The translations under genes were made by a program, and so were the position numbers. This document shows, piece after piece, positions 35,376 through 44,452 of a DNA stretch of 64,000 bases. The stretch is taken from contig NZ_JAUSWF010000003.1 of assembly GCF_030815095.1 (NCBI RefSeq), positions 62,001-126,000 of the forward strand. The letters are read 5' to 3'. Within the stretch, counting starts at the first letter, position 1. Each line of letters begins with the position of its first letter. A model generated the notes under the pieces. That model searched no databases, was not told the DNA's origin, and was given only the letters and a program-made list of their open reading frames with translations. This DNA comes from Aedoeadaptatus ivorii (lineage in GTDB: Bacteria; Bacillota; Clostridia; Tissierellales; Peptoniphilaceae).

Positions 35376-36199
35376 TCCGTTCCTCCTTTTCCCCACGGGA
35401 ACCGGGGCACCTGAATATCATTTTCCATCATCGTCTCCTGCAAAAGCTTTCTCAGATCGTACTCCAAGTCGAACTGCTCTCCCGGCTCCGCCATAGCGGT
35501 TACGGTGATCTCGTAGCCATTGTCGATATAGCCCGTAACGCCCCAAATACTCGGCGTCGCACTGGGGTATTCCGACGTCAGCTTCTTGAGCGCCTCTTCA
35601 AACAGCGAAAGCACCACATTGGGATCTTCGCTTCGGTCGATGGGCATAATCACCTTGGCGCGCATGCGGCCGCGGGCGCGATTGGTGACGATCCGAATCT
35701 CCGAATTGGGAATGATGTGGATCGAGCCGTCGAAGTCGCGGATCTTGGTGACCCGCACCCCCACCTCGATCACAATGCCCTTCTTCTCCGCACATTCCAC
35801 ATAGTCCCCCACGCCGTACTGGTCCTCGAACAGGATAAAGAATCCGTTGATAAAGTCCTTTACCATCACCTGGGCGCCCATGGCGATGGCGAGAGAGCCG
35901 ACCCCGGCGGTCGCGATAATCGTCGAGGTGTTCACGTGCAGAAGGCGGAGCATCAAAAGCACCGCAAAGAAATAGATCCCGTACTTTGACAGATTGGCGG
36001 CGAGGCGCGTCAGCGTCATTACCCGCCGCTGGTTGCTCTTTTTCTTTTTCTCCCGGTCTTGGATGTACTTTTCGATGGCGTTTTCGATCACCGCCACCAA
36101 AATCCGCGTCGCCACAATCAATATCCCGGCGACGACAATCGTACCGACGATCGATAGGCTTCCGCTTTCGTTAAAGAGTACGGCCTTCAGTTCATTCAA
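35372..36199 (-). CDS. mscS: Small-conductance mechanosensitive channel MscS family
   Basis: 275 residues. Predicted periplasmic-side helix, a first TM (SIVGTIVVAGILIVATRIL), a middle TM (YGIYFFAVLLMLRLL near 72) and the pore-lining helix ATAGVGSLAIAMGAQVMVKDF near 95, with the beta domain having QYGVGDYVE near 122. The carboxy-terminal alpha-beta vestibule domain follows (about 170-265). Provides osmotic relief on hypo-osmotic shock. The gene overlaps the DUF5711 gene by eight bases at its start and DUF951 by four at its end, an apparent three-gene transcript. Confidence 0.92.
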   Translation of the reverse strand: MNELKAVLFNESGSLSIVGTIVVAGILIVATRILVAVIENAIEKYIQDREKKKKSNQRRVMTLTRLAANLSKYGIYFFAVLLMLRLLHVNTSTIIATAGVGSLAIAMGAQVMVKDFINGFFILFEDQYGVGDYVECAEKKGIVIEVGVRVTKIRDFDGSIHIIPNSEIRIVTNRARGRMRAKVIMPIDRSEDPNVVLSLFEEALKKLTSEYPSATPSIWGVTGYIDNGYEITVTAMAEPGEQFDLEYDLRKLLQETMMENDIQVPRFPWGKGGTE

Positions 36200-37271
36200 T
36201 GGTCTTTGCCTCCTCCAAATCCTGTACGGCTTTGTGTCGGAACGAAAAGTCCGGCTTTAAGGCGTAAACGGAGATCGACTTCTCTCCGTAGGCGGCGATA
36301 AAGCCGTCGCGAAGACTTAGTGTATCGGGATTTTCCGCAAAACGCAACTTGTAGGGCTTCTCGGCATGGACATTGCCCAAAATCTCGCGATTGCCGTAGG
36401 CGAAGAGCCCCTGCGGCATGGGCGCCAGCCGGTTTACATTGGCGCCCATCAAATACTGCTTCGTCTCCTCGAGCCGCTTGTCCCGCTTGCCGAGGATGCC
36501 GCTATATAAGGTATAGATATTCCCTCGGTACACACAGACGTCGCTTAAAATCGGCACGCTCTTTGTAATCAGCTCGTCTTGGATTCCGTAGAGATGCTTT
36601 TCCGTCACCACCACGGGAAAATCATAGGGCACCAGCCGCATGGAAACCTCCATGGGGAACTCCGTCTTTTCCATCTTTCGCGCATCGCCCTCTTCGCTGA
36701 CGAATACCGTGGTCTTATAGCCGTTGGCCGTGTCCGAAAGTTCCGATACGGCGAAGCGATCGCGACTCTGTACGGCGAAGTCCAAAATAAAATTCTTCGT
36801 CTCGAAAATCGGCGACAAACTGCCGCTGTCTTCCGCCACAAACAAACGCTCCCCGTCGTCGTAGCGAATGTGCAACAGCCGCACTCCGTTTTGCATCTCC
36901 GCCCGAAACAGCTCGCCGTCTAAGGCATAGGACGCCTTTTCCTTCCCGTCGGGGCCGAAGACCACGAGCTTATCCACGTCCTTGTCGTAGAGCATCGCGT
37001 CCGCATCGCCGAAGAAAACCTCCTGCCCTTCCGCCGTGCGGTCCACCGTAGAGATCGTCTTGCCGTTTGTGCCGATAAACATCAGCCGGTCGCCGTCCCA
37101 AGTCGCCAAAATTCCCTTGTCCAAAATCTCCATCTTGGCGATCTCGTACTCGGTCTTTTTGCCGTATAGCAACTCCGCCTTATAGGGAAGCAAACCGAAT
37201 CTTTTGATTCCGAAGAGTATTGCAATTATAATAAGTAAGAGGAGAACGGTCCTCTTGATTCCTTTTTTCAT
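36192..37271 (-). CDS. DUF5711-like membrane-anchored beta-propeller protein, function unknown
   Basis: 359 residues. One N-terminal TM helix (VLLLLIIIAILFGIKRFGLL), then an extracytoplasmic domain rich in repeated short beta strands (ILATWDGDRLMFIGTNGKT, KLVVFGPDGKEKASYALDG, FAVSELSDTANGY). The pattern resembles WD/PQQ-like propellers and the DUF5711 family of Bacillota. There is no lipobox. The ATG at 37271 follows GTGGAGGAATCG. It starts an apparent DUF5711-mscS-DUF951 message and is divergent from pgeF. Role unknown. Confidence 0.7.
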   Translation of the reverse strand: MKKGIKRTVLLLLIIIAILFGIKRFGLLPYKAELLYGKKTEYEIAKMEILDKGILATWDGDRLMFIGTNGKTISTVDRTAEGQEVFFGDADAMLYDKDVDKLVVFGPDGKEKASYALDGELFRAEMQNGVRLLHIRYDDGERLFVAEDSGSLSPIFETKNFILDFAVQSRDRFAVSELSDTANGYKTTVFVSEEGDARKMEKTEFPMEVSMRLVPYDFPVVVTEKHLYGIQDELITKSVPILSDVCVYRGNIYTLYSGILGKRDKRLEETKQYLMGANVNRLAPMPQGLFAYGNREILGNVHAEKPYKLRFAENPDTLSLRDGFIAAYGEKSISVYALKPDFSFRHKAVQDLEEAKTIE

Positions 37272-37330
37272 ACGATTCCTCCACAGGTATTATATCGAAT
37301 GAAAAAGAAGATGGAAAGGCGGAGAAATCC

Positions 37331-38053
37331 ATGTCTATATTGCAGTGTGCGGGGATCCGCTTCGGCGTATCGCAAAAACCCTATAATTTTCGCGCCACCG
37401 AGGGCAACGCGCCCGCATCGGCGGCGCATCGCTTCCTTTCGGAAATCGGCGCCACGGCGGATTCCGTCTGGTTTATGGACCAGACCCACTCCGACCACGT
37501 GCGCATCGTGCCCACCCATCACGCGCGGCCCTATTACGGCGAATACATCGTCGCCGACTGCGACGCCCTGATCACCGACAAAAAGCACATCGCCCTCGTA
37601 TCGCGCGTCGCCGACTGCACCCCCATCCTCCTCTACGATCCCGTACAACAGGTACAGGCGTGCATCCATTCCGGCTGGCGCCCTACCCTCGCCCGCATCG
37701 CAAAAAAAGCCGCGGCGGCACTTCGGACCCACTACGGCACAGAGCCGTCGGATCTCTACGCCTTTATCGGTCCCACCATCGGAAAAGACAGCTTTCAGGT
37801 GGGAAACGAAGTGAGCGCCCTGTGGCGAGACGCCTTCGACTTCGCCGAATCGGTGATTACATACGACGATCCCACCCACGACTACATCGACATTCGCGAG
37901 ACCAACCGCAGGATCTTACTCGAAGCCGGCGTGCTGCCCGCCCGCATCGCCATCGATCCCGCCGACACCATGACCGACCGCCGCTACCACTCCTATCGCA
38001 ATCGCACCGGCGACGACTACGGCACCAACGCCCTCGTCTCCGTCCTCGTATAA
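37331..38053 (+). CDS. pgeF: Laccase-domain protein PgeF (YfiH family)
   Basis: 240 residues with a single Cu-oxidase_4 domain. The motifs are MDQTHSDHVRIV near 49, VADCTPILLYD near 97, HSGWRPTLARIAKKAA near 112 and IGPTIGKDSFQVG near 148. In E. coli PgeF edits a wrongly placed serine in UDP-MurNAc-peptide; family members also show purine nucleoside phosphorylase activity. ATG at 37331 with GGAGAAATCC upstream. Divergent from the DUF5711 gene. Confidence 0.92.
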   Translation: MSILQCAGIRFGVSQKPYNFRATEGNAPASAAHRFLSEIGATADSVWFMDQTHSDHVRIVPTHHARPYYGEYIVADCDALITDKKHIALVSRVADCTPILLYDPVQQVQACIHSGWRPTLARIAKKAAAALRTHYGTEPSDLYAFIGPTIGKDSFQVGNEVSALWRDAFDFAESVITYDDPTHDYIDIRETNRRILLEAGVLPARIAIDPADTMTDRRYHSYRNRTGDDYGTNALVSVLV

Positions 38054-38097
38054 GCATACGCCGGCCGTGCAATTTTTATGTAATCATTATTTAGTCC

Positions 38098-38126
38098 TTG
38101 TAAATTTATGGCGGCTGTGGTACACT
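38098..38126 (+). promoter_or_regulatory. Predicted promoter of tRNA-Ala
   Basis: TTGTAA, 17-bp spacer, TACACT, about 45 nt before the tRNA. Confidence 0.6.
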
Positions 38127-38170
38127 AATTCTTGTCGAAACGCAGTGAAATCTGTGCACGACCGACATAT

Positions 38171-38243
<73 letters not shown>

Positions 38244-38249
38244 CCAAAT

Positions 38250-38273
38250 TCCGCCTACGGGCGGTTTTTTTTA
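38250..38273 (+). terminator. Intrinsic terminator after tRNA-Ala
   Basis: CCGCC-tac-GGGCGG hairpin followed by T8. Confidence 0.85.
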
Positions 38274-38354
38274 TGCCCTTTTGCCGATTCTTTATCTTTC
38301 TGTAAAGAAGGACTTGAACGCTTCTGATATAATATTTCCGAAAGGATGTGGGAT

Positions 38355-39146
38355 ATGGAATCCATTGTGGTATTCGATTCCGGGCTGGGCGGCATTACGG
38401 CCCTGGCGGAAGCGGCGGCGGCGATGCCGCAAGAAAACTTCATATATTACGGCGATACGAAGAATGTCCCCTACGGACCGAAGCGCGTAGAGGACATCCG
38501 TTCCTTTTTGGACGAAATGATGGATGCCGTATCCCCCTGCCATCCCAAGGCGGTGCTGCTCGCCTGCAATACGGCGACGGTCACCTCCGCCGCGTATCTG
38601 CGCGAAAAATACGCGGTGCCCATCATCGGCATGGAACCGGCGGTAAAACCCGCGGTGGAAAAGGACGCGGCCCATAAGCGGGTGCTGGTGCTTTCGACCG
38701 AGGGCACGAGTAAGTCCGAAAAGCTCAAAAACCTGGTGAATCGAGTGGACAAGGCGGGCCAGGTGGACGTGTTGCCGCTTCCGAATTTGGTGGAATTTGC
38801 GGAAAACTTCGAGTTCGACACGCCGGATGTACGGGCGGATCTGGAGACGATTCTCTCTTCGTATCCCCTCGACGAGTACGGCGCGATGGTGCTGGGATGC
38901 ACGCATTTTATTTGGTATCGCGAGATCTTTCGGGAGATCCTGCCGCCGGATATGCAGATTCTCGACGGCAATGCGGGGACGATCCGCCAACTGATGCGCC
39001 GCCTGAACGGCAATATTCAGACCGTCGGCGAAGGCAGAATCCGAGTACACTTCACCGGCGGCATGGACGCGCGCCTCATGCACTTTCTCGAAGGGGCGCT
39101 CCCCCTTCCCGTCTCGGTGCTCGGCGAGGAACTGTGCCGTGAATAA
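38355..39146 (+). CDS. murI: Glutamate racemase
   Basis: Makes D-glutamate for peptidoglycan. 263 residues with both catalytic cysteines: LLACNTATVTSAAY near 70 and VLGCTHFIWYREIF near 180; also FDSGLGGITALAEA near 7 and YYGDTKNVPYGPK near 32. The ATG at 38355 (MESIVVFDSG) is preferred since GAAAGGATG ends at a better distance than for the ATG three codons earlier. It overlaps the glycosyltransferase gene by eight bases. Confidence 0.94.
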   Translation: MESIVVFDSGLGGITALAEAAAAMPQENFIYYGDTKNVPYGPKRVEDIRSFLDEMMDAVSPCHPKAVLLACNTATVTSAAYLREKYAVPIIGMEPAVKPAVEKDAAHKRVLVLSTEGTSKSEKLKNLVNRVDKAGQVDVLPLPNLVEFAENFEFDTPDVRADLETILSSYPLDEYGAMVLGCTHFIWYREIFREILPPDMQILDGNAGTIRQLMRRLNGNIQTVGEGRIRVHFTGGMDARLMHFLEGALPLPVSVLGEELCRE

Positions 39147-40227
39147 GGCGACGATGACGGCACATCCCGGCGATCTCGTGTTGATTCCCGCCTATAAGCC
39201 CGACGAGAGCCTGCTCTCCTTTGCCGAATCGCTCCTCGCAAACGGCGCCGCGGTTTTGGTAATCGACGACGGATCGGGTGCAGAATATGCGCCCGCGTTC
39301 GACGCCCTTCCCCCCGCCGTAGAAAGGCTCGGCTACGCGGAAAACCGCGGCAAGGGATACGCCATGAAATACGGATTTTGCCATATACGCGACCATATGC
39401 CCGCTGTGCGGCGCATCGTCACCGCCGATGCCGACGGCCAGCACAGCCCGCCCGACACCCTGGGAACCTTGCGGACCGCCGAAGCGCACCCCGACGCACT
39501 GGCGCTGGGGGTACGCGGCTTTCCCGAGAATACGCCGCTTCGCTCCCGCGTCGGCAACCGCCTGACCGCCAAGGTATTTCGCGGGCTCTCGGGCATTCGC
39601 GATCTGGAAGATACGCAGACGGGCCTTCGGGCGTTTTCCCGCGACGCTCTGGATTTTATGATCGACGTTCCGGGCGAACGCTACGAATACGAAATGAAGG
39701 TACTGATGGATTGGTCCCGGAGCGGGCGCGCCATCGTACAATACCCCATCGAGACCATCTACCGGGACGCGGAAAATTCCACCTCCCACTACAATCCCCT
39801 GCTCGACTCCGCCCGAATCTTTCGCGCGCTGTTTCAGCGGGGCGAGGCGATTTTGTTTGCGATCAGCGGATTTTTGAGTTTCTTGGTGGATTTCGCTTTT
39901 TTTAATTTGTTTCTACATTTTTTGAAGGCCTTCGGCATCGCCCATTTTCTCGTCGGCGCCAATGTAATGGCGCGGATTGTGAGCTCCACCTTTAACTTTG
40001 CGGTAAACCGCCGACTGGTCTTCGATTCCAAGGACACGCTCGCAAGAGATGCGCTCCAGTATTTCGGTCTGGTGCTCTGCTTGCTCGCGCTGAACAGCGG
40101 GCTCTTGTACCTGCTGGGCGAAGTGCTCTCGTTCCACCCGGTGCCCGCCAAACTCATGGTAGAAGCCACGATCTTCGTGCTCAGCTATCTGGTCCAACAA
40201 TTTTATATTTTCGCCGACAAGGCGTAA
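39139..40227 (+). CDS. GT2-family glycosyltransferase fused to a GtrA-like membrane domain
   Basis: 362 residues. The N-terminal half (about 10-225) is a dolichol-phosphate-mannose-synthase-type GT2 domain: LVLIPAYKPDES, VIDDGSGAEYA near 42, IVTADADGQHSPPDT near 93 with the DXD-like DAD. The C-terminal third (about 230-362) has four TM helices with the GtrA pattern: SGFLSFLVDFAFFNLFLHF and a ...FNFAVNRRLVFDS motif near 288. Such proteins make and flip lipid-linked sugars for wall glycan decoration. GTG start at 39139 (GAGGAACTGTGCC upstream), or ATG at 39154. In operon with murI. Confidence 0.9.
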   Translation: MNKATMTAHPGDLVLIPAYKPDESLLSFAESLLANGAAVLVIDDGSGAEYAPAFDALPPAVERLGYAENRGKGYAMKYGFCHIRDHMPAVRRIVTADADGQHSPPDTLGTLRTAEAHPDALALGVRGFPENTPLRSRVGNRLTAKVFRGLSGIRDLEDTQTGLRAFSRDALDFMIDVPGERYEYEMKVLMDWSRSGRAIVQYPIETIYRDAENSTSHYNPLLDSARIFRALFQRGEAILFAISGFLSFLVDFAFFNLFLHFLKAFGIAHFLVGANVMARIVSSTFNFAVNRRLVFDSKDTLARDALQYFGLVLCLLALNSGLLYLLGEVLSFHPVPAKLMVEATIFVLSYLVQQFYIFADKA

Positions 40228-40233
40228 TCGCTT

Positions 40234-40258
40234 CAGCACCCTACGGGGTGCTTTTTTT
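40234..40258 (+). terminator. Intrinsic terminator after the GT2-GtrA gene
   Basis: AGCACCC-tac-GGGGTGCT followed by T7. Confidence 0.88.
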
Positions 40259-40310
40259 CGTTTCGTGGTACAATATTTTCATAATCGATTGGCAGAGAAA
40301 GGAGCACGGG

Positions 40311-40940
40311 GTGGAACTGAAATCCCTTCACGACGAACTGCATATAGACGCCGATTCCCTCCGGCTCCGCGAGATTTTGCGCTATCTGCGTCTGGAGGGA
40401 ACGGCGCCCGATGCCGAACTCTTAGATGCCGTACGGCGAAATGCCGAGCGCTTGCTCGCGGTGGCAGACATTCGAAAAGTCGCCGCACTCGTTCCGCTTT
40501 CGCTTGAAGGGGGCGCACTCGCAATCGGCGATCTTCGCGTACACAGCGAAGCGCTTCTGAAAAACCTTTCCGGCTGCGACCGCGCCCTCCTCTTTGCCGT
40601 TACCCTGGGCGCCGGCGTAGACCGGCTCATCCGCCGCCTGACCGTCGTCTCCAAATACGACGCCTTTATCACCGATGCGGCGGCGACAGAGGTCCTCGAA
40701 AGCTATGCCAACGCCTTTTGTCGCGCCGTCGACCGGGAGGCGCGCACATGGGGGTATTCCCTCAAGCCGCGCTTCTCACCCGGCTTTGCCGACTTCGGCC
40801 TGGCGTATCAATGGCCGCTGATCCGCGCCCTTCGCGCCGATACGAAGATCCATATTTCGCTGACCCGGGCGGATATGCTCGTGCCCGCAAAGACCATCAC
40901 CGCCGTGGCGGGACTGTTGCCGAAAGAGAGGGAGATATGA
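40311..40940 (+). CDS. Stand-alone methionine synthase reactivation domain (vitamin B12-dependent)
   Basis: 209 residues. The C-terminal half matches the SAM-binding activation domain that is normally the last domain of MetH: RFSPGFADFGLAYQWPLIRA near 165 and HISLTRADMLVPAKTITAVAGL near 183. The N-terminal part is helical. As a separate polypeptide it would re-methylate oxidised cob(II)alamin on the catalytic subunit encoded just downstream. The GTG at 40311 has AAAGGAGCACGGG upstream; the frame opens 21 codons earlier without a signal. Its stop overlaps the metH ATG by four bases. No cobalamin riboswitch is visible before it. Confidence 0.85.
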   Translation: MELKSLHDELHIDADSLRLREILRYLRLEGTAPDAELLDAVRRNAERLLAVADIRKVAALVPLSLEGGALAIGDLRVHSEALLKNLSGCDRALLFAVTLGAGVDRLIRRLTVVSKYDAFITDAAATEVLESYANAFCRAVDREARTWGYSLKPRFSPGFADFGLAYQWPLIRALRADTKIHISLTRADMLVPAKTITAVAGLLPKEREI

Positions 40941-43321
40941 CCATCACAGACGATTTGAAAGCGCGTCGGCTCTACTACGACGGGGCGAGCGGCACCTATT
41001 TACAAGGAAAGGGCATCGCCGGGGGAAAATACCCCGAGCTCTTAAACCTACGCCGACCCGACGTCCTCTATGCCATGCACCGCGGCTATTTCGAAGCCGG
41101 GGCGAATATCGCCCTCGCCCATACCTTCGGCGCCAATCGATTCAAACTCGCGGGCACCGGCCATAGCGTCGAGGAGGTGGTGACGGCTGGGGTAAAGACC
41201 GCCAAGCGCGCCGCCGCAGAGGGTGCACATCGCTATGTATCCCTCGACATCGGCCCTTTAGGGCGGCTTCTCGAACCGGTGGGCGATCTCGATTTTGAGG
41301 AGGCGGTGGCTCTCTTTGCCGAAGTGGTGCGCGCCGGCGTGGCGGCGGGCTGCGATCTGATCACCGCCGAAACCATGTCCGATCTCGCGGAGATCAAGGC
41401 GTGTATGTTGGCGGTAAAAGAAAACAGCGATCTGCCGCTCTTTGTCACCGCCGCTTTTCAGGAAGACGGCAGAATGCTGACCGGTGCCGATATCGACGCC
41501 TTTTGTGCCACAGTCACCGCACTGGGTGCCGATGCCATCGGCTTTAACTGCAGCTTCGGGCCCGAACAGATGCAGCCGCTCCTCGCCCGGCTTTTAGAGA
41601 TTTCTACCATTCCCGTCATCGCAAATCCCAATGCGGGACTGCCGGAGGTGCGCGGCGAAAAAACCGTCTACAATGTCGATGCCGATGCCTTTTCTACGTA
41701 TATGGCGACATTTGCCCGGATGGGCGTCGCCGTTATGGGCGGCTGCTGCGGCACCGATCCGCACTATATTCGCGCCCTCGTCGAAAAGACCCGCCGCCTT
41801 CCTCTGATCCCATCGGCGGGACGCCCGCGCCCCGTGGCAAGCTCCTACCTACACGCGGTACGCTTTGACGGCTCCCCGCGCCTGATCGGCGAGCGCATCA
41901 ATCCCACGGGAAAGCCCACGCTTAAACAGGCGCTCCAAAGCGGCGAGACAGACCGCATACTCCGCGAGGCCATCCGGCAGGAAGAAGCGGGTGCGGATCT
42001 GCTCGACGTCAATGTGGGCTTTGCCGGCGCCGAGGAAAAGGCGCTCCTACCCGCCGTCGTCAGGGCAATACAATCGGTGAGCGATCTTCCCCTCAGTATC
42101 GACACCGCCGATCCCTCTGCCATGGAGGCCGCCTGCCGCGCGTATATCGGTCGTCCGCTGTTGAATTCCGTCAGTGGCAAGGCAGCGAGCATGGAGCAGA
42201 TCCTCCCCGTGGCAAAGCGCTACGGCGGACTGTGTATCGCTCTTCTCTTGGACGACGACGGCATTCCTGAATCCGCGGCAGGACGCCTTGCGGTGGCGGA
42301 TCGCATCCTCGCCGAGGGCAAAAAATACGGCCTTACGAAAGCGGATTTCCTATTCGATCCCCTGACCCTCACCGTGGCGGAAAACCCCGATGCCGTGCGC
42401 GTACTCACAGAAACCCTGCTCGGCCTAGAAGAGCGCGGCCTCTATTCCGTCGCGGGCATCAGCAATGTATCCTTCGGCCTGCCCCGGCGGGAGGGGCTCA
42501 ATGCCGCCCTCCTCGCCATCTCCCTCTCCGCGGGGCTTTCGGCCGCCATCGTCGACGTCACCGCCCCGGCGATTCGCCGCGCCTATCAAAGCGCCCTCGC
42601 CCTTCTCGGCTACGACCGCGACTTTTCGCACTATCTCGCCGCCTACGCCGAAGGCGAAGCGGTGGACTCGACGGCCCCCGCACCTACCTATGACCTCGCC
42701 TATGCCATAAAAAAGGGCATGGTCGATATGGCGGCACAGATTGCCCGACAAGAGATCGAAAAGCGGGATCCGATGTCGATTATCGACGAAGACCTCGTGC
42801 CCGCCCTCGATGCCATGGGCCGCGATTTCGAGGCGAAGACCCTCTTCTTGCCGCAACTGCTCCGCAGCGCCGATGCAGCCGCGGCCGCCTTTGCCGTCGT
42901 CAAAGCCCATTTGCCGCAACGGGCGGAGGGCGAGGGACGCGGCAAAATCGTTCTCGCCACCGTGCAGGGCGACATCCATGACATCGGCAAAAATATCGTA
43001 AAGGCGCTATTGGAAAACTATAATTTTCGCGTCGTCGACCTGGGTAAAGACGTTCCGCCCCGCGCCGTCCTCGAGGCGGTGCGCACCCACGGCACGCCTT
43101 TGGTGGGACTCTCCGCCTTGATGACCACCACCGTCGGCTTTATGGAAGAGACGATCCGCCTGCTCCGCGCCGAAGCGCCCGAGGTGACGGTCATGGTGGG
43201 CGGCGCCGTCTTAAATGCAGACTACGGCAAAGAGATCGGCGCCGACTTCTACGGCAAAGACGCCATGGCGACGGTCCGATTTGCCGAAGCGTATTTCGAC
43301 CACAAGGAGGTTTCCCCATGA
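40937..43321 (+). CDS. metH: Cobalamin-dependent methionine synthase lacking the activation domain
   Basis: 794 residues versus about 1200 for full-length MetH. Homocysteine domain with zinc cysteines (IGFNCSFGPEQM near 205, MGGCCGTDPHYIRAL near 270), pterin-binding domain LIGERINPTGKPTLKQAL near 315, cap, then the B12 domain with the axial-ligand QGDIHDIGKNIVKALLEN near 678, GLSALMTTTVGF near 727 and VMVGGAVLNADYG near 755. The C-terminal SAM-dependent reactivation domain is missing but encoded by the preceding gene. ATG at 40937 overlaps that gene's stop; the upstream open frame is not used. 3' end overlaps the EFR1 gene by four bases. Confidence 0.92.
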   Translation: MTITDDLKARRLYYDGASGTYLQGKGIAGGKYPELLNLRRPDVLYAMHRGYFEAGANIALAHTFGANRFKLAGTGHSVEEVVTAGVKTAKRAAAEGAHRYVSLDIGPLGRLLEPVGDLDFEEAVALFAEVVRAGVAAGCDLITAETMSDLAEIKACMLAVKENSDLPLFVTAAFQEDGRMLTGADIDAFCATVTALGADAIGFNCSFGPEQMQPLLARLLEISTIPVIANPNAGLPEVRGEKTVYNVDADAFSTYMATFARMGVAVMGGCCGTDPHYIRALVEKTRRLPLIPSAGRPRPVASSYLHAVRFDGSPRLIGERINPTGKPTLKQALQSGETDRILREAIRQEEAGADLLDVNVGFAGAEEKALLPAVVRAIQSVSDLPLSIDTADPSAMEAACRAYIGRPLLNSVSGKAASMEQILPVAKRYGGLCIALLLDDDGIPESAAGRLAVADRILAEGKKYGLTKADFLFDPLTLTVAENPDAVRVLTETLLGLEERGLYSVAGISNVSFGLPRREGLNAALLAISLSAGLSAAIVDVTAPAIRRAYQSALALLGYDRDFSHYLAAYAEGEAVDSTAPAPTYDLAYAIKKGMVDMAAQIARQEIEKRDPMSIIDEDLVPALDAMGRDFEAKTLFLPQLLRSADAAAAAFAVVKAHLPQRAEGEGRGKIVLATVQGDIHDIGKNIVKALLENYNFRVVDLGKDVPPRAVLEAVRTHGTPLVGLSALMTTTVGFMEETIRLLRAEAPEVTVMVGGAVLNADYGKEIGADFYGKDAMATVRFAEAYFDHKEVSP

Positions 43322-44109
43322 TCCGTACATTTTACTTTTCGCCCACCGGCCGCACCCGAACCGTGGTAACCACACTGGCGAAGCCACTCTCGAATGCGCT
43401 ACAAGAAGCGGTCGTTCCCTACGACTTTACCTGCCCCGAAAAGAGGCACACCTACCCCGAGACCGCAGCCGGCGATGTCGTCATCGTGGCCGTGCCCACC
43501 TATGCGGGCCGCGTGCCCAATCTGCTGCTTTCGTATATGCAGGGCTTTCGCGCCGAAGGCACCCGCGCCATTTTGGTTTGCACCTTCGGCAATCGCCACT
43601 TCGACGACTGCCTCTTGGAGCTCTACGAGCTTATGCAAAACGCGGGCGCGGAGATCGTCTGTGCCGGCGCCTTTGCAGCGGCGCATTCCTTCTCTTGCAT
43701 CCTGGGTGCCGGCCGCCCCGATCGCGCCGATCGCGAAGACATCCTCGCCTTCTCTGACCGCGCGGCGAAAGCCCTTCGAAACGGCGATCGGCTCCCGCGC
43801 CCCGAACGGGAAATCGGCGGCTATTTTCGCCCGGTCGATCGAAAGGGCGCCTATATCGACTTTGTAAAAATAAAACCCGAGACAGACGCGGCGCTCTGTA
43901 CAGACTGCAAAATCTGCGTCGGCCTCTGCCCCCTTGGCGCCATCCACTTCGACGACGTCGCCACCGTCGATAAATGTATGAAGTGCTGCGCCTGCATCAA
44001 GGGCTGTCCCGAGGGCGCCAAATACTTTTCCCACGCCGGCTATCTGTACCACAAGGAGGAGCTGGAGGCGATGTATGCCGATCGAAAGGACAACCGGCTG
44101 TTCTTCTAA
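43318..44109 (+). CDS. EFR1-type flavodoxin/ferredoxin fusion
   Basis: 263 residues. An N-terminal flavodoxin-like domain (about 1-165; FYFSPTGRTRTVVTTLAKPL, and VPTYAGRVPNLLLSYMQGF near 60) binds FMN, and a C-terminal 2[4Fe-4S] ferredoxin domain follows (CTDCKICVGLCPLGAIHF near 200, then CMKCCACIKGCPEGAKYF near 225). EFR1 proteins have no fixed physiological role. The ATGA overlap with metH suggests it may supply electrons for reductive reactivation of B12 on MetH, the job flavodoxin does in E. coli. Inference from context only. Confidence 0.85.
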   Translation: MIRTFYFSPTGRTRTVVTTLAKPLSNALQEAVVPYDFTCPEKRHTYPETAAGDVVIVAVPTYAGRVPNLLLSYMQGFRAEGTRAILVCTFGNRHFDDCLLELYELMQNAGAEIVCAGAFAAAHSFSCILGAGRPDRADREDILAFSDRAAKALRNGDRLPRPEREIGGYFRPVDRKGAYIDFVKIKPETDAALCTDCKICVGLCPLGAIHFDDVATVDKCMKCCACIKGCPEGAKYFSHAGYLYHKEELEAMYADRKDNRLFF

Positions 44110-44117
44110 ATACGCGC

Positions 44118-44148
44118 ATCAAAAAAGGGCCCCGCGGGCCCCTTTTTT
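44118..44148. terminator. Bidirectional terminator
   Basis: GGGGCCC-cgcg-GGGCCCC-type hairpin with A6 and T6 flanks; ends the metH operon and the YciI-like gene on the other strand. Confidence 0.85.
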
Positions 44149-44452
44149 ATTGCCGCCAAAATCCCGATACGTCGTCGGCGAGGCGGATGTTTTCGATTTC
44201 GGTCATGCGGTATTCGATCACATCGGCGAGGGTCAGGGGGTCGCTTTCGAAAAACGACAGGAGTTCGTCGAGGCTTTCTCCCCGCACCAGGCCGATTACG
44301 CCGTGCGCCTTGTCGCCGAAACACAATAAGCGCCCTTCGGCCGCCGCCGCGTCCGTAAATGCCGCAAACTTCTCGAACAACGCGGCGTTTTCCTCTGCCT
44401 TGAGGTCGAATTCGAAAGTCTTAAACTTCCCTTCCACTACATAGTACTTCAT
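44147..44452 (-). CDS. YciI-like dimeric alpha-beta-barrel protein
   Basis: 101 residues with the ferredoxin-like YCII pattern: MKYYVVEGKFKTFEFD, a helix with FEKFAAFTDAAAAEGRLL, and a second half ending in FESDPLTLADVIEYR. The DPLTLADVIEYRMTE segment matches the family's substrate pocket region. No catalytic role can be assigned. Its ATG overlaps the decarboxylase stop (ATGA). Confidence 0.65.
   Translation of the reverse strand: MKYYVVEGKFKTFEFDLKAEENAALFEKFAAFTDAAAAEGRLLCFGDKAHGVIGLVRGESLDELLSFFESDPLTLADVIEYRMTEIENIRLADDVSGFWRQ

Noticed and set aside
40228..40310. Cobalamin riboswitch before the metH operon
   Set aside because: The 83-nt gap holds only a terminator and a ribosome-binding site; no B12-box GCCACTG.
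40718..40936. Extended metH start
   Set aside because: The upstream part is the end of the activation-domain gene; ATG at 40937 has its own site.
42425..42979. 184-codon minus frame inside metH
   Set aside because: Shadow of a well-supported MetH.
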